Of a stretch of DNA of 6,887 bases, positions 1-6,887 are shown piece after piece. Each line of letters starts with the position of its first letter. Positions within the stretch are counted from its first letter, which is position 1. Both the position numbers and the translations under genes were made by a program. The notes beneath the pieces were generated by a model. The model searched no databases and was not told the DNA's origin. It saw nothing but the letters and a program-made list of their open reading frames with translations. The stretch comes from Planctomycetota bacterium (GTDB taxonomy: Bacteria > Planctomycetota > Phycisphaerae > Sedimentisphaerales > Anaerohalosphaeraceae), in contig JAAYQH010000385.1 of assembly GCA_012519365.1 (NCBI GenBank), positions 1-6,887 of the forward strand, in the 5' to 3' direction.

Positions 1-1616
1 GCCCGGTATTATACACAGTCCTCAGCGTTCTGGAGACCGACGGCCGCAAACTGGATCAGGTTCGCACACCGTTCGGCATTCGCACATTTCGATTTGATCC
101 GAACAAGGGGTTTTTCCTGAACGGCGAAAGCATGAAGATCAAAGGTGTCTGTGTTCATCACGATGCCGGACCTGTCGGCGCGGCAGTTCCGCCCGGGATG
201 TGGCGCCGCCGCCTTGAGCGGCTCAGAGAAATCGGCTGCAACGCCATTCGAATGAGCCATAATCCCTCAGATGCCGCGTTGCTGGATTTGTGCGACCAAA
301 TGGGATTTTTGGTCATGGCCGAGGCATTTGATGAATTTACGCCGCCCAAGCGCAAATGGGTTGAAGGCTGGAATGTCGGCACTCCTTCTCTGAAAGGATA
401 CGGCCAGGTCTTTGAACAGTGGGCGATCCGCGATATTCAGGATATGGTCATCCGTGATCGAAATCACCCGAGCATTATCTTCTGGAGCGTCGGCAATGAG
501 ATTGATTACCCCAACGACCCCTTTTCGCATCCGGTCTTGGGCGGTGAATACAAGCCGACTCAGCCGCCGGCTGATGATATGGTTCGCCACGGCAGGCCGT
601 TGGTCGAAGCAGTCAAAAAACTCGACTCAACCCGACCGGTCACGGCGGCGTTGGCCGATGTGGCAATGTCGGATGCGGTCGGTTTTGCGGACTTGTTCGA
701 TGTGGTCGGCTACAATTATCAGGAACAGCGTTATGCCGAGGATCACGCCAAATATCCCAATCGGGTCATTTACGGCAGCGAAAACGGCAAAAACTATGAC
801 GCCTGGCGGGCGGTAAAAGAGAACGATTTTATCGCAGCGCAATTTTTATGGGTGGGGTTTGATTTTCTCGGTGAAGCAGGCGGCTGGCCGATACGCTGCT
901 CGCAGGCGGGGCTGTTTGACCTGTGCGGTTTCAAAAAACCCATCGGCTGGTTCCGTCAGGCACTCTGGGCAAAAGAGCCGATGATTTATTTGGCGGCAAG
1001 CCCCCTCTCCCCAGGGCAAACCGCCTTGCGGCGCAACCTTGAACGCGGCCTGCAGTCGCATTGGAACTGGTCTGAAGGACAGACGCTACGTGTTATTGCT
1101 TATAGCAATTGCCCGCAGGCAGAGCTGTTCCTCAACGGCCAATCGCTCGGACAGGCAACGCCGCTGCCGCGGTTGGGGCCGGTGTGTGTGTGGGAGGTGC
1201 CTTTTAGTGCCGGTCAGCTAAAGGTGGTCGGCCAGCAGGACGGCAAGAATGTCTGTGAATACAGCCTTATAACCGCCGGAAAACCGCAAAAACTCCAGCT
1301 AAGCCCCGATAGTCGCACACTCCGGGCCAACGGGCAGGATGTGTGTCAGATTGAATTTTCCGTTACCGACGAAAAGGGGGTTCGCGTGCCGGATGCCGAT
1401 CATTTGGTTCGCTTTTACGTGTCCGGTCCGGCCCGGATTCTTGCGGTCGGCAACGGCGACCCGGCCAATCATGAGAATGAAACCGACGCCGTTCACAACG
1501 CCTGGCAGGGCCGCGGACTGGCAGTTGTTCAGGCTCTCAATGAGTCGGGGACTGTTCGTATTACGGCCTCTTCGCCCGGCCTGGAAGACAGCCGGATTCA
1601 GATTGAGATCAAGTGA
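1..1616 (+). CDS. Family 2 glycoside hydrolase (beta-galactosidase-like), 5'-truncated
   Basis: This enzyme hydrolyses a terminal beta-linked sugar, most likely beta-galactoside; the exact substrate cannot be read from the sequence. The frame is open from base 3, so the ATG at 132 is internal. Residues upstream of it (RTPFGIRTFRFD, then FLNGE) are the usual GH2 run from the immunoglobulin-like domain into the TIM barrel, followed by KGVCVHHDAGPVGAAVP. Of 537 visible residues, the barrel spans roughly 25-320. The predicted acid/base is Glu166 in FWSVGNE (codon 498-500) and the nucleophile is Glu260 in YGSENG (codon 780-782). WVGFDFLGE and HWNW (353-356) follow. About 330-400 resembles DUF4982, and about 431-537 the C-terminal Ig-like domain of GH2 enzymes. 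The N-terminal sugar-binding domain, and any signal peptide, lie outside the window. Both catalytic residues are present and the frame is intact. Related GH2 activities (glucuronidase, arabinopyranosidase) are not excluded. Confidence 0.93.
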   Translation, partial: PVLYTVLSVLETDGRKLDQVRTPFGIRTFRFDPNKGFFLNGESMKIKGVCVHHDAGPVGAAVPPGMWRRRLERLREIGCNAIRMSHNPSDAALLDLCDQMGFLVMAEAFDEFTPPKRKWVEGWNVGTPSLKGYGQVFEQWAIRDIQDMVIRDRNHPSIIFWSVGNEIDYPNDPFSHPVLGGEYKPTQPPADDMVRHGRPLVEAVKKLDSTRPVTAALADVAMSDAVGFADLFDVVGYNYQEQRYAEDHAKYPNRVIYGSENGKNYDAWRAVKENDFIAAQFLWVGFDFLGEAGGWPIRCSQAGLFDLCGFKKPIGWFRQALWAKEPMIYLAASPLSPGQTALRRNLERGLQSHWNWSEGQTLRVIAYSNCPQAELFLNGQSLGQATPLPRLGPVCVWEVPFSAGQLKVVGQQDGKNVCEYSLITAGKPQKLQLSPDSRTLRANGQDVCQIEFSVTDEKGVRVPDADHLVRFYVSGPARILAVGNGDPANHENETDAVHNAWQGRGLAVVQALNESGTVRITASSPGLEDSRIQIEIK

Positions 1617-1625
1617 GCTGTGCCT

Positions 1626-2222
1626 ATGCGAATCATTGCCGGAACCAAACGAGGAATGAGACTGCTTTCGCCCTCGGGACGCGACACTCGGCCTATCACC
1701 GACCGCGTTAAGGAATCGCTGTTTAATATCTTGAACAATCTCGGCTTGCCCGAAGGGGCAGTGGCGGCGGATTTGTTTTGCGGTACCGGTTCGATGGGAC
1801 TGGAGGCTCTCAGTCGCGGGGCTGCGTGGGTGACATTTTTTGACAAAGATCGCAATGTCATTGAGATTCTGAAAAAAAACATCACCCGGACGGGTTTCGA
1901 TCGGCAGTCTCGTGCGATTGTGGCCAATATCCTCTCGGTCGGGGCAGCGCCGACAGCTGAGCACGGGCTGTACGATCTGGTGTTTGTTGATCCGCCGTAT
2001 GCGATGAGCACACACTCCGGCCAGGGCTCCAGAATGGCCGACCTGATGGCGTTGATTGGCGCGCAAGTTAAACCCGATGCCGTGGTTGTTTTGCGTACAC
2101 ATCAGGATGCGTTAACGTGCGATGCATACGGGGACCTGGTCGCTTTTGACACGCGTCGATGGGGTGCGATGAAAGTGGTGCTCTATCGGAAAAAAAATGC
2201 GGATCATATCGTTACAGAGTAA
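1626..2222 (+). CDS. rsmD: 16S rRNA (guanine(966)-N(2))-methyltransferase RsmD
   Basis: RsmD transfers a methyl group from S-adenosylmethionine to N2 of G966 in 16S rRNA during small-subunit assembly in the cytoplasm. The 198-residue product has normal family length. It opens with MRIIAG, followed by the RsmD signature RPITDRVKESLFNIL. The SAM-binding motif I is DLFCGTGSMGLEALSRGA, then FFDKDRN (motif II region), and the catalytic motif IV is DLVFVDPPY. I chose the ATG at 1626 because it gives the usual MRIIAG start and has AGTGAG (1612-1617) eight bases upstream. An in-frame GTG at 1620 would add two residues but leaves almost no room for a ribosome binding site. The gene starts nine bases after the GH2 stop, and the putative ribosome binding site overlaps that stop, so co-transcription and possibly coupled translation are likely. 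The pairing with a glycoside hydrolase is not one I recognise as typical. It is followed by a likely terminator. Confidence 0.95.
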   Translation: MRIIAGTKRGMRLLSPSGRDTRPITDRVKESLFNILNNLGLPEGAVAADLFCGTGSMGLEALSRGAAWVTFFDKDRNVIEILKKNITRTGFDRQSRAIVANILSVGAAPTAEHGLYDLVFVDPPYAMSTHSGQGSRMADLMALIGAQVKPDAVVVLRTHQDALTCDAYGDLVAFDTRRWGAMKVVLYRKKNADHIVTE

Positions 2223-2228
2223 CGAACC

Positions 2229-2271
2229 GTGCCGGAATGGCGCGCGGCATCCTGTTTTGTTTTTGCTTTTT
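2229..2271 (+). terminator. Probable rho-independent terminator of rsmD
   Basis: Seven bases after the rsmD stop, GTGCCG (2229-2234) can pair with CGGCAT (2245-2250), giving six pairs including one terminal G-T wobble, around a 10-base loop. A T-rich stretch follows (2253-2271, 14 of 19 bases T). The stem is short and the T-run is interrupted by G and C, so it is a moderate candidate. Its position right after the gene and ahead of a convergent gene supports it. Confidence 0.5.
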
Positions 2272-2364
2272 GAGTTGGTGCAAAACCGACTATTCCAATA
2301 AGGCAGCGTTATTAGAATCCGTTTGCGTTATTCGCTATAATATGAAAACCAATCCCCCCTCTAT

Positions 2365-2442
2365 AAAAACACACCCCAAAGGACATGAATCACACGATAA
2401 ACGGATCGTCCCCTTTTCGCGATCCTCATGTCCTTCAGGGTG
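2365..2442 (-). terminator. Compound hairpin, probable terminator of araA
   Basis: Read on the minus strand, this lies nine bases past the araA stop. Perfect 10-bp arms AAGGACATGA (2379-2388) and TCATGTCCTT (2426-2435) are extended outward, across a symmetric CA/CA internal loop, by CACCC (2372-2376) with GGGTG (2438-2442). Inside, GGATCG (2403-2408) pairs with CGATCC (2420-2425), stacking directly on the 10-bp stem on one side and leaving a 14-base bulge (2389-2402) on the other. On the minus strand the outer stem is followed after two bases by five U (complement of 2365-2369), the layout expected of an intrinsic terminator. No T-run follows on the plus strand, so it appears directed at araA. 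It is larger and more elaborate than a usual terminator. Confidence 0.65.
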
Positions 2443-2450
2443 ATTATCGT

Positions 2451-3947
2451 TTACATCAAAGCCTTGTTCATCCAATAATAGACTTCGTTGAATCGCAGTT
2501 CTTTCTTGAAGTCGCGAATATCGGTTGTCTCATCGATGGTCACCGCTTCGATGCCGGCGATATCGGCAAAATCTTCCAGATGTTCACGGGTCAGGGCCAT
2601 CGAAAAGCCCGTATGATGCGCCCCGCCGGCCAGAATCCATGCCGCCGCGGCCACCTTCAAATTGGGTTTGGGCACCCAGACCACTCGCGCCACAGGCAAT
2701 TTGGGCATGTCTTTGTCCGGAGCGACAACATCGACCGTGTTGATCAGCAGCCTAAAGCGATTGCCCATATCAATCAGTGAGGCGTTCAGGCCGGCTCCGT
2801 GAGCGACGTTGAAGACCAGTCGAGCCGGATCGTCTTTGCCGCCGATGCCCAGCGGATGGGTCTCGAGTGATACTTTGCCGTCGGCGATGGACGGGCACAC
2901 TTCCAGCATATGCGCGCCGAGCACCTTCATCCCTGCCGGATTCATGTGATAGGTGTAGTCTTCCATAAAGGACGTGCCGCCTTTGAGTCCTGTCGCCATC
3001 ACCTTCATCGACCGTACCAACGCGGCGGTTTTCCAGTCGCCCTCGGCCCCGAAGCCATACCCGTCGGCCATCAGCCGCTGCACCGCCAGACCCGGCAACT
3101 GTGCCAGGCCGTGCAGGTCTTCAAACGTCGTTGTAAACGCCTTAAACCCGCCGTCCTCAAGAAAACGCCGCAATCCGACTTCAATGCGGGCCGCCTCGCG
3201 GACATTTTGAAGGTGTTCGCTCTTGACTTTCATATTGTACTGAGTTTCGTACTGCTTGACGAGCGCGTCAATTTGCGCATCAGTTACGGCGTTGACCACA
3301 GCGACCAGATCGCCGACGCCATAGCCGTTGACCGAATAACCGAACTGCTTTTGAGCCTCAACCTTGTCGCCCTCCGTAACCGCCACTTCCCGCATATTGT
3401 CGCCGAAGCGAGCCACTTTCATACCCTGAGCGTCATACCACGCGCAAGCCGCTCGCATCCACACATCCAGCCGCTGTTGGGCCTCGCTGTCCTGCCAATG
3501 ACCGACGACCACTTTGCGATGTTTGCGAAGACGGGTGCAGATGAATCCGAATTCCCGGCCGCCGTGTGCCGACTGATTCAGATTCATAAAGTCCATATCG
3601 ATGGTGTCCCATGGAATATCGCGGTTGAATTGGGTATGGAAGTGAGCAAGGGGTTTTTGCAGGATTTGCAACCCACGAATCCACATCTTGGCCGGACTGA
3701 AGGTGTGCATCCAGGCAATGACGCCGACGCAGTTCGCCGCGGTGTTGGCTTCGCTGCACAGCGTGGCGATCGCATCGGGGGTGGTCAAAACCGGCTTGAA
3801 AACAATGGTACAGGCGAATTGACCCGAATCGTTCAGCCCTTTGACGATTTTTTGCGAGTCCTCAGCCACTTGCTTGAGTGTTTCGGGGCCATACAGATGC
3901 TGGCTGCCTGTTGCGAACCAGACTTCAAATTGTTTTAGATCATTCAT
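2451..3947 (-). CDS. araA: L-arabinose isomerase
   Basis: AraA converts L-arabinose to L-ribulose, the first step of the cytoplasmic isomerase-kinase-epimerase route to D-xylulose 5-phosphate. Many family members also isomerise D-galactose to D-tagatose. The 498-residue product matches the usual length of about 500 and aligns along its whole length with the E. coli enzyme as I recall it: [17 protein letters not shown] near the N-terminus, [10 protein letters not shown] at 81-90, [19 protein letters not shown] at 117-135. The metal/active-site residues are all present: Glu302 (AEGDWK), Glu329 (FMEDYTYH), His346 ([10 protein letters not shown]) and His445 (GGAHHTGF). The 302-329 and 329-346 spacings equal those of E. 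coli 306-333-350. The ATG start is preceded by a purine-rich GGAAAGGGAG (complement of 3951-3960) only three bases away. No araB or araD is adjacent in the window. It appears to be its own transcription unit, with terminators on both sides. Confidence 0.98.
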   Translation of the reverse strand: MNDLKQFEVWFATGSQHLYGPETLKQVAEDSQKIVKGLNDSGQFACTIVFKPVLTTPDAIATLCSEANTAANCVGVIAWMHTFSPAKMWIRGLQILQKPLAHFHTQFNRDIPWDTIDMDFMNLNQSAHGGREFGFICTRLRKHRKVVVGHWQDSEAQQRLDVWMRAACAWYDAQGMKVARFGDNMREVAVTEGDKVEAQKQFGYSVNGYGVGDLVAVVNAVTDAQIDALVKQYETQYNMKVKSEHLQNVREAARIEVGLRRFLEDGGFKAFTTTFEDLHGLAQLPGLAVQRLMADGYGFGAEGDWKTAALVRSMKVMATGLKGGTSFMEDYTYHMNPAGMKVLGAHMLEVCPSIADGKVSLETHPLGIGGKDDPARLVFNVAHGAGLNASLIDMGNRFRLLINTVDVVAPDKDMPKLPVARVVWVPKPNLKVAAAAWILAGGAHHTGFSMALTREHLEDFADIAGIEAVTIDETTDIRDFKKELRFNEVYYWMNKALM

Positions 3948-4003
3948 AAACTCCCTTTCCTAAAAAAGTTATGAGTCTGACAGTGCGATTAAACCGACTT
4001 GTT

Positions 4004-4063
4004 GCTCTACATTACGGTACGTAATTTGACAATCAATTTACCAAAACAAGATGACATCGACAA
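4004..4063 (-). promoter_or_regulatory. Candidate araA promoter/operator region with 15-bp palindrome
   Basis: The palindrome ATTACG-GTA-CGTAAT (4011-4025) lies about 65 bases upstream of the araA start. It has two perfect 6-base arms and the size of a dimeric repressor site. Next to it, TTGACAATCAA (4026-4036) contains a second short inverted repeat, TTGA-N3-TCAA. Two weak minus-strand promoters are possible. One is TTGTCG (complement of 4058-4063), 17 bases, TAAATT (complement of 4035-4040), which puts the palindrome just after the start site. The other is TTGTCA (complement of 4027-4032), 17 bases, TAGAGC (complement of 4004-4009), which puts it in the spacer. Either placement suits repression, perhaps by an arabinose-responsive GntR- or LacI-type regulator, but no regulator gene is visible. 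Confidence 0.35.
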
Positions 4064-4156
4064 GTGTTTTCCATCAAAAGTTCAGATTTTCCCGCCAAAT
4101 GGCTTAAAATGCTCCTCAATAGGACCCGTACCTCGGCCGTTGCACAATCGCGCACG

Positions 4157-4182
4157 AAAAAAGCCGGCAGCAGACCGGCTTT
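4157..4182 (-). terminator. Rho-independent terminator of nrdJ
   Basis: On the minus strand, about 57 bases after the nrdJ stop, AAAGCCGG and CCGGCTTT (4175-4182 and 4160-4167) form a perfect 8-bp stem with a 7-base loop. The six A at 4157-4162 become a run of six U, three in the stem and three beyond. This is a canonical intrinsic terminator pointing away from nrdJ, and it separates nrdJ from araA transcription. On the plus strand the stem is followed by only three T, so it would be weak in that direction. Confidence 0.85.
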
Positions 4183-4239
4183 ATGAAAGTAAAATCTTCC
4201 GTTCACGAGCGACAACACGCCGACAGTACCCACGGCTGG

Positions 4240-6887
4240 TTATGAACAGCCCATAGAGTTGCCGCAGTTGTAGCAGCGGTAGCAGGTGCCGTTTCGCACG
4301 CAGATACTGCCGCAAACATCGCAGGGGGGCGCGTCGTCCTGAAAGTGTTCAAACTGGCCGTTGAACTGGAGCATCAAGGACGCCTCGGCGTTGTCCTGCC
4401 CCGTTAGGGTCGAACTGACAACCTGCACAATGCGATCGGAGATCTGCTGTCCAAAGCGGTCGAGAGCCGGCTTGGCCGGTGCGGGTGCGGCGGTTTTTTT
4501 CTCAGCTGACGGACGGGGCGCGGCAGCGTCTTTGTCGCTGTTGTTCGACGATACATTCTTTTTGCCGGTTGTCTTGGCCTGATCAATTTTCCTGGCCAAA
4601 TCCTGCGTCTTTTGAACCAACTCTTTGGCGGTGGCGGCGGTTTTGTTCTCAACCGCCGGGGCCGTGTAATTCGGCGTATTCTTTTCCGCATAACCAGGGA
4701 TAAACTGACACCCCATCCAGCAGAAGATATAGTCGATCAGGCTCTTGGCAAAGGGGATGTTTTTGTTGCTGGTCATTCCGGCCGGTTCAAATCGGGCATG
4801 ACGGAATTTATCCACCAGCGTAATCAGCGGCACGCCGTATTGCAGCGCCATCGAGACACACGTACCGACCACATCCATCAGGCCGCCGACGGTGCTGCCT
4901 TCCTTGGCCATGGTAATAAACAACTCGCCGGGCTGGCCGTCATCATAAAGCCCCACTGTCAGGTAGCCTTCATGCCCGGCCACAGAGAACTTATGCGTAA
5001 TGCTCTGGCGCGTTTCAGGCAGCCGGTGACGGTAGGGACGCGGCGCAGCGGCCTCCGCGGTCTCGGCGTTTTTTTGTTTTTTCTTATCGCCAGAGGAGGT
5101 CGAGGTATTGACCGGTTGGAGCCGTTTGGAGCCGTCGCGATAAATGGCCACAGCCTTGAGTCCCAGTTTCCAGCCTTCCATATAGGCTGTCATAATCTCC
5201 TCGGCGGTGCTTTCTTTGGGCATATTAATGGTCTTGCTGATGGCACCGGACAAGAACGGCTGAACCGCAGCCATCATTCGCAGATGAGCGGTATAGTGGA
5301 TATGCCGCGAGCCGTTTTTGGGCTTAAAGGCACAATCAAAGACCGACAAATGTTCAGGGCGAAGTTTCGTCGCCGTCTCGATAGTGTCGTCTTTGTCGAT
5401 GGTCTCGCAAATCTCGCGAATGTCCTCGGGGCTGTAGCCAAGCCGTTCAAGAGCCATCGGTACCGTCCGATTGACCAGTTTAAGCATCCCGCCGCCGGCC
5501 AACGTTTTGTATTTGACCAGCGCGATATCCGGCTCAACACCGGTGGTATCACAGTCCATCATAAAGCCGATCGTGCCGGTCGGGGCCAGCACCGTCGTCT
5601 GGGCATTGCGAAACCCGTATTGCGTACCGGCGTCAAAGGCCTGATCCCAGGCGTTTTTGGCCGCACTGAGCAATTCATCTGGACAGTACACCTCCGGAAT
5701 GTTGTAGGCATGTTCGCGGTGCATCCCAATCACATTGAGCATAGAGGCTTGGTTTTTCTCAAATTCTGAAAATGCCCCTTTGACTGCGGCCAGTTCGGCA
5801 CTGACCGAGTAAGCGGTGCCGGTCATAATCGCAGTAATAGCCCCCGCCCAGGTGCGCGCCTGATCGGAATCATAAGGCATTGCCAGACTCATCATCAAAG
5901 AGCCGAGATTGGCATAGCCCAGGCCCAGCGGACGAAAACGATGACTGTTTTCGGCGATGGTTTGTTCAGGATAACTGCCATTATCGACAAGGATATCCTG
6001 GGCAATGATAAAGAGCCGAACCGCGTGTTTGAAACGCTCAACGTCAAAGCCGCCGTCCTCGGTGCGGAACTTCATCAGGTTCAGCGAGGCCAGATTGCAG
6101 GCGGAGTTGTCAATAAACATATACTCGCTGCACGGATTGGAGGCGTTGATCGGCCCGGAATTAGGGCAGGTGTGCCATTTGTTGATGGTGGTGTGGTATT
6201 GCAGCCCCGGATCGCCGCATACACGTGTTCCCTCGGCAATCAGTTCCATCAACGTCCGGGCATGGTAAGTTTCCACGGGTTTGCCTGTCGTTACGGCCAC
6301 CGTCGTCCAGGGGGCGTCTTTTTCGACCGCCTCCATAAACTCATCGGTTACCCGCACCGACAGGTTGCTGTTCTGAAACATCACGCTGTTATAGGCTTCG
6401 TCAGGGCTGTAGCCTTCTTCAATCAGGGCCCAGGCCTTCTTTTCCTCTTCGGTTTTGCAGGTGATAAACTCCTTGATGTCGGGATGGCCGATTTTCAGCG
6501 ACTGCATCTTGGCCGCACGGCGGGTTTTGCCGCCGGATTTAATCACCGCCGCCACCTGGTCATAAACCCGCATAAAACTTAGCGGGCCGGAGGGCTTGCC
6601 CCCGCCGGACAGTTTTTCACGACTGCTGCGAAGGGTCGAAAGATCGGTGCCGGTGCCGGAGCCATGCTTAAAGAGCATCGCCTCACTGCGGGCCAGCCGC
6701 ATAATATCTTCCATCGTGTCCTCTACCGACTGGATAAAGCAGGCCGAGGCTTGAGGAAATTCATAACTGCTGGTGCAAGGGACGGCTTTTTGCTGTTTTT
6801 CATCCCAATGGTAGTTGTGTTCGCTGCCGCGGATGTCGTAGACATCATATAGCCCCACATTGAACCACACCGGCGAATTAAACAAGC
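4240..6887 (-). CDS. nrdJ: Class II (adenosylcobalamin-dependent) ribonucleotide reductase, N-terminus missing
   Basis: NrdJ reduces ribonucleotides to deoxyribonucleotides using a thiyl radical generated from adenosylcobalamin, without oxygen or a separate radical subunit. The frame runs off the window; the first full codon (6883-6885) is TTG within LFNSPVWFNVG, an internal family motif, so it is not a start. In the 881 visible residues, Cys49 (ASACFIQSVED) and Cys263 (SACNLASLNL) fit the redox pair, and Asn250-Cys252-Glu254 (NPCSE) the radical/catalytic site. GSGTGTDLS (75-83), IKSGGKTRRAAKM (115-127) and APTGTIG (434-440) are further family motifs. Residues about 627-705 resemble the TSCPD domain found in these enzymes. 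Two Ala/Lys/Pro-rich linkers (about 591-620 and 741-807) flank it. The tail has seven cysteines (855, 858, 862, 868, 871, 874, 880) in CDVCG...CYRCYNCG, which probably binds metal and/or relays electrons. A strong terminator follows. No intein or frameshift is visible. Confidence 0.96.
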   Translation of the reverse strand, partial: LFNSPVWFNVGLYDVYDIRGSEHNYHWDEKQQKAVPCTSSYEFPQASACFIQSVEDTMEDIMRLARSEAMLFKHGSGTGTDLSTLRSSREKLSGGGKPSGPLSFMRVYDQVAAVIKSGGKTRRAAKMQSLKIGHPDIKEFITCKTEEEKKAWALIEEGYSPDEAYNSVMFQNSNLSVRVTDEFMEAVEKDAPWTTVAVTTGKPVETYHARTLMELIAEGTRVCGDPGLQYHTTINKWHTCPNSGPINASNPCSEYMFIDNSACNLASLNLMKFRTEDGGFDVERFKHAVRLFIIAQDILVDNGSYPEQTIAENSHRFRPLGLGYANLGSLMMSLAMPYDSDQARTWAGAITAIMTGTAYSVSAELAAVKGAFSEFEKNQASMLNVIGMHREHAYNIPEVYCPDELLSAAKNAWDQAFDAGTQYGFRNAQTTVLAPTGTIGFMMDCDTTGVEPDIALVKYKTLAGGGMLKLVNRTVPMALERLGYSPEDIREICETIDKDDTIETATKLRPEHLSVFDCAFKPKNGSRHIHYTAHLRMMAAVQPFLSGAISKTINMPKESTAEEIMTAYMEGWKLGLKAVAIYRDGSKRLQPVNTSTSSGDKKKQKNAETAEAAAPRPYRHRLPETRQSITHKFSVAGHEGYLTVGLYDDGQPGELFITMAKEGSTVGGLMDVVGTCVSMALQYGVPLITLVDKFRHARFEPAGMTSNKNIPFAKSLIDYIFCWMGCQFIPGYAEKNTPNYTAPAVENKTAATAKELVQKTQDLARKIDQAKTTGKKNVSSNNSDKDAAAPRPSAEKKTAAPAPAKPALDRFGQQISDRIVQVVSSTLTGQDNAEASLMLQFNGQFEHFQDDAPPCDVCGSICVRNGTCYRCYNCGNSMGCS

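Noticed and set aside
132..134. ATG at 132 as the true start of the glycoside hydrolase
   Set aside because: The same frame is open back to base 3 and encodes conserved GH2 residues just before it, and the N-terminal domains would be missing. The gene is cut by the window edge.
1299..2102. 267-codon open frame on the minus strand across the GH2/rsmD junction
   Set aside because: It overlaps two well-supported plus-strand genes and its product looks like shadow sequence with no known motif.
2342..2443. Small plus-strand reading frame (33 codons) starting right after the TATAAT box
   Set aside because: There is no ribosome binding site before its ATG, which overlaps the end of the putative -10 region, and the frame covers the araA terminator arms. 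This is better explained as non-coding sequence.
2910..3938. 342-codon open frame on the plus strand opposite araA
   Set aside because: It is fully antisense to a clearly recognised, complete araA, has no family motifs, and is His/Arg/Pro-rich as expected from reading a coding strand backwards.
4026..4031. Perfect TTGACA on the plus strand as a forward promoter
   Set aside because: No acceptable -10 element lies 15-19 bases downstream and no plus-strand gene follows. The bases are more easily explained as part of the araA upstream region read in reverse.
4033..4233. 66-codon minus-strand open frame between nrdJ and araA
   Set aside because: It runs through the strong nrdJ terminator hairpin, has no convincing ribosome binding site, and its product resembles nothing I recognise.
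4612..5769. 385-codon open frame on the plus strand opposite nrdJ
   Set aside because: It lies entirely inside the conserved nrdJ coding region on the other strand and shows no recognisable domain. It is a by-product of G+C-rich third codon positions.
6883..6885. TTG codon as the start of nrdJ
   Set aside because: It is the Leu of a conserved internal motif (LFNSPVWFNVG). The N-terminal region of the enzyme is expected beyond the window.

Overview
This is a bacterial chromosomal segment of moderately high G+C content. It has four long, intact-frame protein genes and two short intergenic regions. The class II ribonucleotide reductase with a cysteine-rich tail, together with a GH2 galactosidase-type enzyme and an L-arabinose isomerase, fits a polysaccharide-degrading, probably anaerobic or microaerobic bacterium. 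My best guess is a Planctomycetota/Phycisphaerae-like lineage. That guess rests on the general look of the proteins, not on a search, and should be held loosely.

Layout. Positions 1-1616 (+) are the 3' part of a family 2 glycoside hydrolase whose 5' end lies outside the window. Nine bases later comes rsmD (+, 1626-2222), the 16S rRNA m2G966 methyltransferase. The 2223-2450 gap separates this pair from the convergent araA. It holds a plausible rsmD terminator, an isolated TATAAT with a short direct repeat, and a long compound hairpin with a U-run that looks like the araA terminator. araA (-, 2451-3947) encodes a complete 498-residue L-arabinose isomerase. The 3948-4239 gap holds the araA leader, with a 15-bp palindrome that could be an operator, and a clean rho-independent terminator for the next gene. 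Positions 4240-6887 (-) are the C-terminal 881 residues of the B12-dependent ribonucleotide reductase NrdJ, whose 5' end lies beyond the window.

Function. The GH2 enzyme and AraA could both serve use of galactose- and arabinose-containing plant polymers, but they lie on opposite strands in separate transcription units, so the link is only proximity. RsmD and NrdJ are housekeeping enzymes for ribosome maturation and dNTP synthesis. I found no mobile element, CRISPR array, tRNA, rRNA, defence system or credible undescribed system. The points worth checking are the 3' structure of araA, the palindrome upstream of araA, the GH2-rsmD arrangement and the linker/tail architecture of NrdJ.
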